Assembly: GCA_013002625.1 (NCBI GenBank)
Contig: JABDJE010000319.1
Coordinates: 1-58,544 of the forward strand
Length of the DNA stretch: 58,544 nt
Direction of reading: 5' to 3'
Origin: Saprospiraceae bacterium
GTDB lineage: Bacteria; Bacteroidota; Bacteroidia; Chitinophagales; Saprospiraceae
Position 1 is the stretch's first letter, and the number at the start of each line of letters is the position of its first letter. A program made the translations under genes and the position numbers. The notes beneath the pieces are model-generated. The model had not been told where the DNA came from. It made no database searches and worked only from the letters and a program-made list of their open reading frames with translations. This document shows, in pieces, positions 50,296 to 58,544 of the stretch.

Positions 50296-50805
50296 TCAGT
50301 CTAAAGAAAGTGTATACCATTCAATGGAGGCCATATCAAGGTTCGGTCTTCGGCCTGTCTCTTTAGGCGCGTAGTGCTTGGCTAGATAGTCGAGAATTTG
50401 GGGCTCCTTGTCCCCCAGATCAGCTAGACCCTGCGTTGCTTGCATCCACCTGATGATTTCCAACCAACCCTCTTTTGTAGCCCTGTTCTGAATAATTAAT
50501 TGAGCAGAATGACAAGTTACGCATGCCGATCTTACAACTTGAAAATTGTCATCATAAGCCAAACCTGTTGCAACATGAATTCCATTTTCAACTTTATCAA
50601 AATCATCTTCCTCAAGTACTATTGCTTGCTTATTCTGTGCAGCGCGTGCTTCGTGAAATTCGATGTCATCTTTGAAAGCGATATAAAAAAAGAAAATTAT
50701 AATCGAAATGAGGATAACGGAAACAGCAGTTATAAGCAATCCAATTGATCGATAAAATTCAATATCGATTAAGGTGTCCTTATCCTGCTTCGGTTTATTG
50801 CTCAT
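50296..50805 (-). CDS. Membrane-anchored monohaem cytochrome c (SorB-like)
   Basis: A 169-residue protein with one N-terminal membrane helix (about 17-40) and a periplasmic c-type haem site CVTCH; W-MQATQGL downstream may supply the axial Met. It directly follows the sulfite-oxidase-type gene (6 nt), so it is probably the electron acceptor, as SorB is for SorA in bacterial sulfite dehydrogenases. It is longer than soluble SorB and tethered to the membrane. Confidence 0.87.
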   Translation of the reverse strand: MSNKPKQDKDTLIDIEFYRSIGLLITAVSVILISIIIFFFYIAFKDDIEFHEARAAQNKQAIVLEEDDFDKVENGIHVATGLAYDDNFQVVRSACVTCHSAQLIIQNRATKEGWLEIIRWMQATQGLADLGDKEPQILDYLAKHYAPKETGRRPNLDMASIEWYTLSLD

Positions 50806-50811
50806 TCTTGC

Positions 50812-52110
50812 TTATATAACTTTTACAGCAATTCTATGACAAGCATTATTCAAATATCCCCGCGGGTTCCATCCGGGAAGGAGCATAGGTTGGCTTTCTC
50901 CTTTATCGTCTGTAGCCTTTGCCCATACTTCATAATAGCCCTTATCGGGAAATTTCAATTTGCCTTCAAAATGCTGCCAAGCAAATTTATTGACAGCTTT
51001 GGTCAGATTACATGGCTGCCATGTCTTTCCAAAATCAATCGATAGGGCCATTGTCTGAACATTTCTTTCACCAGCCCAAGCATGCCCCTTGATTGGAAGT
51101 GTATCCCCCAATTTGATTGTGGCACCTGTTTTAGGGTAGGTTATAAGAGATTTTACAGGCATCTGCTCGATAATGCACATATCCTCATCTGCAACTTTAC
51201 TGCCCGGTGCAACGGGTTTACATGGCACGCGGTAGGATTGTCCTCCCATTTTACTGCCATCATGTATCCGGTCTCTAACTGAGATTCCAGTCAACCATTT
51301 TCCTGAGCATGATGCAGGATATCCTCCAATCACCAATCTCAATGGATAACCATTCAAAACGGGTAAATCTTCGCCATTCATAGCCCAGGCAATAATCGTT
51401 TCTGGTTCCATGGCTTTTTCAATCGGGACGCCTCTTGAAATTACCTCCTTGTTAGGATCGCCACTTAAATGCAGATCAGCACCATGATATCCAATGTAGA
51501 CGGCATTGTTTTTAATACCAACATCCTCTAATACATCTCTCAAACGGACGCCTGTCCATTCGGCGCAACCTACGGCTCCAACAGTCCATTGGTTGCCTTT
51601 TGCAGGTGGGTTAAATTCTTGCCGACCATTGCCCCCGCATTCAAGAGTAATCTGATAACGCACATTTTCAAATCGCGTTTTTAATTCCTGAAGAGCATAA
51701 GTCTTCGTTCTGGATACCGCTTCTCCGTCAATAGTAAGTTTCCAAGTGTCTGCATTTATATTGGTAGGAACCAACCCATTGTTACGAACAAAAAATAAAT
51801 CTGCAGGTGTAACCAAATCCTTGAGAAGGTGTGCTGGAGTCTCAGCATTTATAGGCCTGTCATTCAATACACGCATGCCGGGGTGCTTTCCTTCAATTTG
51901 AGACAACAAACTTTTAAGTTGAGCGTGTTGGTTTAAATTCAAACTAGAACTCCCATTCAGAAGATGCGCCCCAATGGCCAGTTGTATTGCGGAAAGACTT
52001 GAGTTTTTAAGAAAACGTCGCCGCCCTTGCATCAATGCCCTACTCCGCTCATTTCTCTCTTCTGATGAATTGCCTGTTTTTTTTATTTCCTTTGGCCTTT
52101 TCATATCCAT
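50812..52110 (-). CDS. Sulfite oxidase-like molybdopterin enzyme (SorA-type), Tat-exported
   Basis: A 432-residue molybdoprotein. A twin-arginine signal GRRRFLKNSS starts near residue 29. The sulfite oxidase fold is shown by TLECGGNGRQ (the Cys is the expected molybdenum ligand), AEWTGVRLRDVLEDVG and GYPLRLVIGGYPASCSGKWL, followed by a MoCo dimerisation domain with FDKGYYEV-type Ig strands. It should oxidise sulfite, or a sulfite-like substrate, in the periplasm and pass electrons to the cytochrome. The N-terminal 26 residues before MQGRRR may be dispensable; Met27 (52032) is an alternative start. Confidence 0.9.
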   Translation of the reverse strand: MDMKRPKEIKKTGNSSEERNERSRALMQGRRRFLKNSSLSAIQLAIGAHLLNGSSSLNLNQHAQLKSLLSQIEGKHPGMRVLNDRPINAETPAHLLKDLVTPADLFFVRNNGLVPTNINADTWKLTIDGEAVSRTKTYALQELKTRFENVRYQITLECGGNGRQEFNPPAKGNQWTVGAVGCAEWTGVRLRDVLEDVGIKNNAVYIGYHGADLHLSGDPNKEVISRGVPIEKAMEPETIIAWAMNGEDLPVLNGYPLRLVIGGYPASCSGKWLTGISVRDRIHDGSKMGGQSYRVPCKPVAPGSKVADEDMCIIEQMPVKSLITYPKTGATIKLGDTLPIKGHAWAGERNVQTMALSIDFGKTWQPCNLTKAVNKFAWQHFEGKLKFPDKGYYEVWAKATDDKGESQPMLLPGWNPRGYLNNACHRIAVKVI

Positions 52111-52116
52111 TTATAT

Positions 52117-53196
52117 TTACTTGGACGGTAAATCATTAGGTTGCACACGATCATATTGATTTTTTTCAAAGTCTGTTTGTCCGAATCCCAGACTACTTTG
52201 AACCAGAAAGTTATGTGGATATTTTTCTACACCCGGAAATCCCAGTTTGATATCCTTTCCTTCATAAGGCAGATAGGCTGTACCAAACAGATAATCCCAG
52301 ACAGCCAGCGTTAGCGCAAAATTAATTCCATATCTTTTGTCTTCTGGCAGTTCAAATGAATGATGCCAAATATGTAATTCCGGACTGTTGAAAATATATT
52401 TCATGAATGGTCCCAGAATAAATGCGCCTACAATTATACACCCCAGAAATGTAGCTATTTGAACCATCAGTTCAGGATCAGTTAACAGATTGACATCAAG
52501 TAAACCATTGGCGATGACAATTCCGATCAAGCCACCAACAATTCCCCCTGTGACCTTTCCATTCACCGAGATATTCGCATGATTATAATGACCCCATGCC
52601 AGCGCAAATATGTGGATCACGAAAAAATCATAAAGACCGATACCCAGTAAAGCGAGTGGAACATATTCAATAGATCGATATACAATATTCTCCATCCAAT
52701 GATATCTTAAATGCGCTGCAAAACCCATTTCCTCAACCGAATGATGCACCTTATGAAATTCCCATAATTTGTCGCTTTTGTGAAGCAATCTATGGACCCA
52801 CCACTGGACAAAATCTCTCACAACAAATCCAATAATCAAAATGGACCAGTATGGAAGTGTTCTTAATGGGTTGTTGGCTTGCAAATCGAAACCTCCGGAT
52901 ATTGTTTTTATGCCGTCATTGAAAAAGTTTACAACTACATCTGATGCCGCATTGTATATTATCAATGAAAAAAGAAAGAAGTTGAAGAACATGTAAAAGA
53001 CATCCAACCAGAAATCTTTTCGCCATAATTTTTGATCCTTCCGCCAGGGCATGATTATTTCCAGAATAAAAAATGCCACAGATACAAGTATCAACCAATA
53101 GAAGTAAGAATTCCAGGAAGGGTTTGTTATATCATTCCAAAGATATCCTGCATATCCTTTATATCCATTTACAAATATTTCCCAATAATTATCCAT
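52117..53196 (-). CDS. Sterol desaturase / fatty-acid hydroxylase family membrane protein
   Basis: A 359-residue integral membrane protein with six or so membrane helices and the histidine boxes of the diiron hydroxylase family: HRLLH, HKVHHS, HANIS region and HIWHHSFELPEDKRYGINF. Such proteins hydroxylate or desaturate lipids. It overlaps the rhodanese gene by 8 bases and is 6 bases from the sulfite-oxidase gene. Its natural substrate in a sulfur operon is unclear. Confidence 0.9.
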   Translation of the reverse strand: MDNYWEIFVNGYKGYAGYLWNDITNPSWNSYFYWLILVSVAFFILEIIMPWRKDQKLWRKDFWLDVFYMFFNFFLFSLIIYNAASDVVVNFFNDGIKTISGGFDLQANNPLRTLPYWSILIIGFVVRDFVQWWVHRLLHKSDKLWEFHKVHHSVEEMGFAAHLRYHWMENIVYRSIEYVPLALLGIGLYDFFVIHIFALAWGHYNHANISVNGKVTGGIVGGLIGIVIANGLLDVNLLTDPELMVQIATFLGCIIVGAFILGPFMKYIFNSPELHIWHHSFELPEDKRYGINFALTLAVWDYLFGTAYLPYEGKDIKLGFPGVEKYPHNFLVQSSLGFGQTDFEKNQYDRVQPNDLPSK

Positions 53197-54190
53197 TGTT
53201 ATTAACCATTTCTTGTTTGAGTTTACTTAAAATTCTATCATTTTCCGCAGGGGCAGAAATTTGCCTGATCATCTTTGGATTTGTTGCATACCTTGCAGAC
53301 CACTCAATCCATGAACCATCATAATTTTTAACCTTATTATTACCTAAGATATATTTTAATGCAAAAAATGTATGTGAGGATCTGGCTCCAGATTGGCAAA
53401 AGAGTATCATTTCACCATAGGGATCTATGCCATCCTTTTCCAGCTCATGAATTATATCTTTTTTTGACTTAAAGCCAAATGGTTCTTCATAGGACTGAAG
53501 TCTTGTCCAATGAATATGCTTGGCAGTAGGTATTGTTCCATTAATCACTGCACCGCTCTTCCAGTGCACAACTTTGCCTTTATTAACAAATGGTTCCCCA
53601 GAATATTCTTCACTACTCCTCGTATCGATAATTTGTATGTCTTCATCTTGAACAGCCCGCAACACATCTTCGATCTCTGCCAATTGGCTCATTGGGTTAT
53701 CACCAGTAGGGAATTTATACTTGCCAGGGATTGGCATGTCCTTAATCATAGTGTCCAGAGGATAATACTCAGACCAGGCTTTTTTACCCCCGTCCATTAT
53801 AAAAACCGATGGGTGCCCATAGCATTTTAAGATCCAAAAAAATCGACAGGCATCCACATTGGTCTGTTCACCATATAATATTAATGTATCATTGGCTTGA
53901 ACTGCCATGCGTTGCAACAGACTTTCAATATGCGATTTGGAAGCCATCATACCGTCTAAGACATGGGTTGTATCAGCATAGTCCTTGCGCTCAAGTAGAT
54001 AAGCATTGTTTAGATGGCCTTTTATATACTGCTCATAGTTACTCAGTTCAATTATTTTAACGCCTTTACTTGTAGATAGTAAATCCTGCACCTCATCAGG
54101 ATTCAATAAGTATGGGGAGGTCTTCTCTGTAGTTTCGGTTAGGCTACAGGAAGAAATAAATAGCGTAATTAATATAATGAACCCGCGCAC
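53189..54190 (-). CDS. Rhodanese-like sulfurtransferase lipoprotein
   Basis: A 333-residue exported lipoprotein starting at GTG, with the signal ending in LFISSC (C15). Two rhodanese domains follow; the second has the active-site loop FCQSGARS with its persulfide-forming cysteine, the first lacks such a cysteine, as in SseA/thiosulfate sulfurtransferases. It heads the four-gene minus-strand operon and probably acts in the periplasm or on the outer membrane. Confidence 0.88.
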   Translation of the reverse strand: MRGFIILITLFISSCSLTETTEKTSPYLLNPDEVQDLLSTSKGVKIIELSNYEQYIKGHLNNAYLLERKDYADTTHVLDGMMASKSHIESLLQRMAVQANDTLILYGEQTNVDACRFFWILKCYGHPSVFIMDGGKKAWSEYYPLDTMIKDMPIPGKYKFPTGDNPMSQLAEIEDVLRAVQDEDIQIIDTRSSEEYSGEPFVNKGKVVHWKSGAVINGTIPTAKHIHWTRLQSYEEPFGFKSKKDIIHELEKDGIDPYGEMILFCQSGARSSHTFFALKYILGNNKVKNYDGSWIEWSARYATNPKMIRQISAPAENDRILSKLKQEMVNNNG

Positions 54191-54263
54191 AATCTTAAAG
54201 GTACAATTGTCCTGTGATTTTAATGTAACCGAAGTTACCGTGCCTTGTTTGAAATCCTTGTGA

Positions 54264-54575
54264 TTAGCAGTTTAACAATGATATGCCGGTTTCTGAAGTC
54301 TGAACAAAGTTGTTATATTCTAATTGTAAGTCTGAGTCAAACGCACAATCTTCGTATACTTGTAAAGCATCCAGGATCAATTCAAACGAGCTTTTTAATG
54401 TTAAGCAATTCTCCATGGATGGGTCAATTGTATAGGCTATCAATGCTTGATTATTGGACTCGATTTCAGATGACAACAACTCCATAAAATTAACATCCTC
54501 GCAGTTAACTTCATCACTGCTACAAGATATACAGAGGACGACAAGGACAGCTCCGAGCAGAAATAAGTTTTTCAT
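54264..54575 (-). CDS. Small cysteine-containing lipoprotein, hypothetical
   Basis: A 103-residue lipoprotein with signal MKNLFLLGAVLVVLCISC (lipidated C18). The mature part has four further cysteines (at EVNCED, MENCLT, YEDCAF and the C-terminal LLNC), likely two disulfides. Not recognised. It follows the acyl-CoA dehydrogenase gene on the same strand after 41 bases. Confidence 0.68.
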   Translation of the reverse strand: MKNLFLLGAVLVVLCISCSSDEVNCEDVNFMELLSSEIESNNQALIAYTIDPSMENCLTLKSSFELILDALQVYEDCAFDSDLQLEYNNFVQTSETGISLLNC

Positions 54576-54616
54576 GTGTTAAGTTTTAATCCGTATAAAT
54601 GCCTCGCAATCTGCGG

Positions 54617-55834
54617 TTATTTGAACGCATTCAATCCTGTTACATCCATACCAGTAATCAACAAATGTATATCATGCGTACCTTCATAAGTAAGTACCGT
54701 CTCCAAATTCATCATATGCCTCATGATTGGATATTCATTGGTTATACCCATCCCGCCATGAATTTGTCTAGCCTCTCTAGCCACCTCCAATGCCATATGA
54801 ACATTGTTGCGCTTAGCCATGCTTATTTGTGCAGGTGTTGCATTGCCCTCATTAGCAAGGCTTCCCAATCGCCAGACCAACAACTGCGCCTTGGTAATTT
54901 CGGTGATCATCTCAGCCAACTTCTTTTGTGTCAATTGAAACTGTCCGATTGGTTTATCAAACTGAATTCGTTCTTTACTATATCTCAATGCTGAGTCGTA
55001 ACAATCTAAAGCAGCTCCAATTGCTCCCCATGCTATGCCATATCTTGCTTTGGACAAACATGATAAAGGCCCTTTCAAACCAACAACACCTGGAAGAATG
55101 TTTTTCTTTGGGACACGGACGTCTTCGAATACAAGTTCTCCGGTTATACTCGCTCGCAAAGACCATTTACCATGTATCTTCGGCGCACTGAAACCCGGCA
55201 TATCTTTTTCAAAAATCAGGCCTTGAATTTTACCTTCAGGATTACGTGCCCAAACAACTGCAATATCTGCAACAGGAGAATTGGTAATCCACATTTTTGA
55301 TCCATTCAAAATTACATGATCCCCATCATCCACAAAATGTGTAAGCATACCACTGGGATTAGAACCGTGATCAGGTTCTGTTAATCCGAAACAACCAATA
55401 TACTCGCCCGAGCCCAGTTTTGGGAGAAAATGTTGCTTCTGCTCTTCGCTACCAAATCTAAAAATAGGATACATCACCAGTGAACCCTGAACCGATGCCA
55501 TACTTCGAATACCAGAATCCCCTCTCTCTAACTCTTGCATGATGACGCCGTAAGCGATTTCATCCATGCCGCCTCCGCCATATTCAACAGGTAAACTAGG
55601 TCCAAAAGCACCAATATCCGCTAATCCTTTAAATAGGTGATGTGGACATTCGGCTTTTTCAGTATAATCTTCAATAATGGGAGAAACTTCTTTTTTAACC
55701 CAATCTCTGACAGCATCCCTTGCCAATATATGATCTTCGGATAATAAGTCATCTACTCCATAATAATCGTGATGCTGGTATTGATCTGTCTTCACGCTCT
55801 TGTGTACCCCGTTCTCTTGCATATTTGATTTCAT
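54617..55834 (-). CDS. Glutaryl-CoA dehydrogenase
   Basis: FAD acyl-CoA dehydrogenase of 405 residues that decarboxylates glutaryl-CoA to crotonyl-CoA. Glutaryl-type motifs: DSGIRSMASVQGSLVMYPI, FGLTEPDHGSNPSGM, MWITNSPVADIAVVWA and the catalytic Glu in TYEGTHDIHLLITGMDVTG. It closes tryptophan (via kynurenine and 2-oxoadipate) or lysine degradation, so it may serve the ACMSD route at the other end of the window. An alternative start is Met5. Confidence 0.9.
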   Translation of the reverse strand: MKSNMQENGVHKSVKTDQYQHHDYYGVDDLLSEDHILARDAVRDWVKKEVSPIIEDYTEKAECPHHLFKGLADIGAFGPSLPVEYGGGGMDEIAYGVIMQELERGDSGIRSMASVQGSLVMYPIFRFGSEEQKQHFLPKLGSGEYIGCFGLTEPDHGSNPSGMLTHFVDDGDHVILNGSKMWITNSPVADIAVVWARNPEGKIQGLIFEKDMPGFSAPKIHGKWSLRASITGELVFEDVRVPKKNILPGVVGLKGPLSCLSKARYGIAWGAIGAALDCYDSALRYSKERIQFDKPIGQFQLTQKKLAEMITEITKAQLLVWRLGSLANEGNATPAQISMAKRNNVHMALEVAREARQIHGGMGITNEYPIMRHMMNLETVLTYEGTHDIHLLITGMDVTGLNAFK

Positions 55835-55979
55835 TTATAGTTCAAAGTTATCCAAACTACTGCACAAATAGTGGAATTTAAAGGTAAAACCATTGTCAAA
55901 ATTTAATGTTGAAATGGAAATGTTGTGATTCTACTTATCACCAGTTTGAATTCTTATTTTTAGCTATCAATACTATTAT

Positions 55980-56327
55980 ATGAAAACAAGGGTTTCGATA
56001 CAGGGTTTAAAGTTTTTCGCATATCACGGGTTTTATGATGAAGAGCGTAAAAAGGGCAATGACTTTACCTGTGATGTTGAAGTTGAATTAAAAAGTTTTG
56101 ATTCTCTGGATGACAATATTTATGACACGGTCAATTATGAGGATATCTATACGATTGTTCAGGATGAGATGCAACAAACAAAAAAACTTATTGAGACAGT
56201 GGCATATTGCATTATGACAAGAATTCGGGAACTTGAAAACGTGACAGCTGCAACGGTTAAAATCAAAAAGCACAATCCTCCAATTAATGGGAAAGTTGAA
56301 CAGGCTGTGGTAGAAATGAAGTTTTAG
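55980..56327 (+). CDS. folB: Dihydroneopterin aldolase
   Basis: Folate-pathway enzyme, 115 residues, with typical motifs GLKFFAYHGFYDEERKKGN, DTVNYEDIYTIV and the Lys-containing VKIKKHNPPING. It is 3 nt from the acetyltransferase-like gene, with which it probably shares a transcript. Confidence 0.95.
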   Translation: MKTRVSIQGLKFFAYHGFYDEERKKGNDFTCDVEVELKSFDSLDDNIYDTVNYEDIYTIVQDEMQQTKKLIETVAYCIMTRIRELENVTAATVKIKKHNPPINGKVEQAVVEMKF

Positions 56328-56330
56328 TCT

Positions 56331-56969
56331 ATGTCATACTTCCAAGTAAATATCGACGCCTGGGTCCGAAAGAACACTTATAATTATTACAAGGATTATG
56401 ATGATCCATACTTTAATTTCACGGTCAATGTTGATGTCTCAAATTTATACCATAAAGCCAAATCAAATAACTTATCCTTTTTCTTGAGTTGCCTTCACAC
56501 CAGTCTGGTTGCAGCAAATAGAATTGAAAACTTCAAGATGCGTATTGAAGAAGGTAAGCTAATTCAATATGATATTATTAATGGGGGCTCTACCGTTCTG
56601 TATGATGATGGTAGTTTTGGTTTTGCGTATTATTCCTTTAAAGAGGATATTTTCGACTTTGTAAGAGGAGGAATGGCCGAAATTGAAGAGAGAAAAAAAA
56701 CCAAATCATTTTTACCCAATGAAAAAGGGGATCATTCCAATTTAATCTATTTTTCATCAATACCCTGGTTTAGTTTTACAAGCACCAAACATGCCAATCA
56801 TCACACCATCAACAAATCAATTCCAAGAATCAGTTTTGGAAAATACTTCAAGCACAATGATGTTTTACTCATGCCGATGTCGATTGAAGCCAATCATGCC
56901 ATAATGGATGGCTATCATTTTAGCTTATTTCTTGAGGAATTTGATAAAACAATTTCTTCATTGAATTGA
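56331..56969 (+). CDS. Chloramphenicol acetyltransferase-like protein
   Basis: A 212-residue member of the CAT trimer family. The catalytic His is H189 in ANHAIMDGYHFSLFL with the structural D193; the preceding histidine of the usual HH pair is Asn. N-terminal DPYFNFTVNVDVSNLY and SIPWFSFTSTKHA are family segments. Many Bacteroidota carry such chromosomal proteins with no resistance role; drug resistance is not claimed. Confidence 0.88.
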   Translation: MSYFQVNIDAWVRKNTYNYYKDYDDPYFNFTVNVDVSNLYHKAKSNNLSFFLSCLHTSLVAANRIENFKMRIEEGKLIQYDIINGGSTVLYDDGSFGFAYYSFKEDIFDFVRGGMAEIEERKKTKSFLPNEKGDHSNLIYFSSIPWFSFTSTKHANHHTINKSIPRISFGKYFKHNDVLLMPMSIEANHAIMDGYHFSLFLEEFDKTISSLN

Positions 56970-57012
56970 TGATTTTTTATTTTTAAAAGACCTCATACCC
57001 AACACACGTCCA

Positions 57013-57660
57013 ATGGCTAAGGTAAAAATTTGCTGTATTGCCAATATAGAGGAAGCCAGGCTGGCTTTAAAGTATGGTGCGTATGCAATTGGTTTGGTTG
57101 GGCCAATGCCCAGTGGTCCTGGTCCCATCAGTCCCGTTGAAGCGGGGAATATAGTGTCTCAACTACCTTCAAATACAAATACCTTCTACCTAACCAGTAA
57201 GGTAACCCTCGAAGAAATATTGATCGAATATCAAGTTGTGAAGTCTTCCCATATACAGTTAACGGATGCGACATCATCAACTGTTAGGAAAGAGCTCAAG
57301 TTGGTCTACCCCAGGCTTGAAGTTGTTCAAGTGATACATGTAGTTGACGATACTTCAATAGCTGAAGCACGAGAGGCTGCCAAAACCTCTGATGCGTTAC
57401 TCTTAGACAGTGGCGCACCTGACAAACTTATTAAAGAACTTGGAGGAACTGGACGGACGCATAATTGGGAGATCAGTCAACAAATAGTTAATACCGTTAA
57501 GCTCCCTGTCTACCTGGCAGGGGGACTTAAAAACACCAATGTCGCCAAAGCTGTAAAAAAGGTAACACCTTATGCAGTGGACCTCTGTTCAGGAGTCCGT
57601 ACCAACGGCAAACTAGATAGGGCCAAATTGGATTCTTTTTTTAAGGCACTGTCTGTTTAG
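57013..57660 (+). CDS. TrpF-like (phosphoribosylanthranilate isomerase) paralog
   Basis: A 215-residue TIM barrel with the TrpF skeleton: C7 in VKICCIANIEEA and D132 in LLLDSGAP, the two TrpF catalytic residues, and GGTGRTHNW, LAGGLKNTNV and VDLCSGVRTNGK for the phosphate site. The anthranilate-binding SPR motif is replaced by SGPGPI at residues 34-39, so the conserved Arg is lost. It is outside any trp operon. Probably a relative acting on a different phosphoribosyl or Amadori substrate. Confidence 0.85.
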   Translation: MAKVKICCIANIEEARLALKYGAYAIGLVGPMPSGPGPISPVEAGNIVSQLPSNTNTFYLTSKVTLEEILIEYQVVKSSHIQLTDATSSTVRKELKLVYPRLEVVQVIHVVDDTSIAEAREAAKTSDALLLDSGAPDKLIKELGGTGRTHNWEISQQIVNTVKLPVYLAGGLKNTNVAKAVKKVTPYAVDLCSGVRTNGKLDRAKLDSFFKALSV

Positions 57661-57729
57661 CAACAGAAGGAATATTATGTCGTTTGTTATTGAATTACTT
57701 ATCTTGAGTGACACAAGAAGTAAAATCAA

Positions 57730-58544
57730 ATGGTGTCTGAAGATCTGAAAACAAACAAGGAGCTGAACATATATGAAGCACTAATCCCATTGGTATTTTT
57801 AATTATTGCGCTTGCGACCAATGTATTTATTTATGGTGATGATGGTTTGAGTGGATCCAATCAGTTTATCCTCTTGTTATCAGGTGCCGTGGCTGCAATA
57901 GTTGGATTTGCTAACAAGGTGCGTTACAAGGAAATGATTGATGCTGTAGCTTCTAATTTTAAAACAACTACAGGCGCCTTTATTATTCTATTGCTAGTGG
58001 GTGCATTGACCGGTACATGGTTGTTGAGTGGCATTATCCCTGCTATGGTGTATTACGGGTTATTAATATTAAAGCCTGCTATTTTTCTGCCTGCCACACT
58101 AATTATTTGTATTCTGATTTCGCTGGCTACAGGGAGTTCTTGGACAACCTCCGCAACAGTAGGTATCGCACTGATTGGAATTGGAGCAGCAAATGGAATT
58201 CCTGCGGGGATGACTGCTGGTGCAGTATTGTCAGGGGCTTATTTTGGAGATAAAATGTCGCCTTTATCTGATACCACAAATCTGGCTGCAGTAATGGCAG
58301 ATGCTGATTTGTTTACACATATTCGATACATGAGCATTACGACAATTCCATCCATTTCTATTGCACTCATTGTATTCGTAATGCTCAGTTTTACAGTCGA
58401 CCCAAATGGAGCTGCAGATACAGCGTCGCTTCTAATTTCAATCAAAGAAAGCTTTAATATCAATCCTCTATTATTCCTTGTTCCAATTGCCGTAATTTAT
58501 ATGATCATTAAGAAAACCAAACCGATAATTGCATTGCTTATTGG
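57730..58544 (+). CDS. NhaC-type Na+/H+ antiporter, partial (cut by window end)
   Basis: The frame runs from the ATG at 57730 to the end without a stop, 271 codons. It opens MVSEDLKTNKELNIYEALIP and has many membrane segments; the NhaC signature ATGSSWTTSATVGIALIGIG followed by SGAYFGDKMSPLSDTTNLA is intact. NhaC family members exchange Na+ for H+ or a metabolite. About 40 percent of the usual length is missing at the C-terminus. Confidence 0.9.
   Translation, partial: MVSEDLKTNKELNIYEALIPLVFLIIALATNVFIYGDDGLSGSNQFILLLSGAVAAIVGFANKVRYKEMIDAVASNFKTTTGAFIILLLVGALTGTWLLSGIIPAMVYYGLLILKPAIFLPATLIICILISLATGSSWTTSATVGIALIGIGAANGIPAGMTAGAVLSGAYFGDKMSPLSDTTNLAAVMADADLFTHIRYMSITTIPSISIALIVFVMLSFTVDPNGAADTASLLISIKESFNINPLLFLVPIAVIYMIIKKTKPIIALLI

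Noticed and set aside
56331-56969. Antibiotic resistance gene
   Set aside because: CAT-like fold and catalytic His only; chromosomal setting beside folB gives no support for resistance, and the first His of the HH pair is missing.

Overview
The window reads as an ordinary stretch of chromosome from a free-living Bacteroidota bacterium, probably near Saprospiria or Flavobacteriia. That placement rests on several signs. There is a type IX secretion sorting domain on a secreted beta-helix protein, an aerotolerance (Bat) operon, and many short lipoproteins. Rho carries a long charged N-terminal insertion. Two promoters have the phylum-specific form TTG-N20-TAnnTTTG (upstream of rpmH and ahcY). 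DNA is AT-rich. I see no prophage, insertion sequence, CRISPR array, rRNA or tRNA.

Layout. 1-5.4 kb: kynurenine-pathway genes (ACMSD, kynU, kmo, then HAAO) followed by lpxH; kmo and HAAO are separated by a 333-base array of about 41 octamers. 5.4-9.3 kb (minus): serS, zinc peptidase, frr and an Asp-box lipoprotein. 9.6-12.5 kb (plus): rho, rpmH, rnpA and a membrane protein. 12.5-16.8 kb (minus): recQ-aroQ and a MATE exporter. 16.8-18.7 kb: an ABC ATPase/permease pair with a histidine-rich loop. 18.8-25.4 kb: a tiny HTH protein, two secreted unknowns, a CPBP protease, a thioesterase, asnB, a tandem pair of CFFCG proteins and a YkgJ-type protein. 25.5-31.7 kb: T9SS beta-helix protein, PpiD/SurA-like chaperone, dinB. 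31.7-35.5 kb (minus): xerD, Big_5 lipoprotein, lptB, two tiny lipoproteins. 35.7-42 kb: Gfo/Idh oxidoreductase, prfC, gyrB, ahcY. 42-50 kb: a candidate 56-residue gene, a secreted unknown, a Bat operon (moxR, DUF58, membrane protein, batA, batB, batC) and a response regulator. 50.3-54.2 kb (minus): a four-gene sulfur operon (rhodanese lipoprotein, sterol-desaturase-like protein, Tat-exported sulfite oxidase, membrane cytochrome c). 54.3-58.5 kb: small lipoprotein, glutaryl-CoA dehydrogenase, folB, CAT-like acetyltransferase, a TrpF-like paralog and the start of an NhaC antiporter cut by the window edge.

How it works together. ACMSD, kynureninase, kynurenine monooxygenase and HAAO form the lower tryptophan-kynurenine route, and glutaryl-CoA dehydrogenase further on could take its end product. 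Most other genes are housekeeping. The least explained parts are the octamer array, the His-rich ABC permease with the distant CFFCG pair (possibly a Zrg-like zinc system), the rhodanese/desaturase/sulfite oxidase operon, the TrpF paralog that lacks the usual SPR motif, an orphan terminator at 28.08 kb and a 56-codon gene at 42.1 kb.

All functional calls are from reading motifs by eye; no database search was possible.
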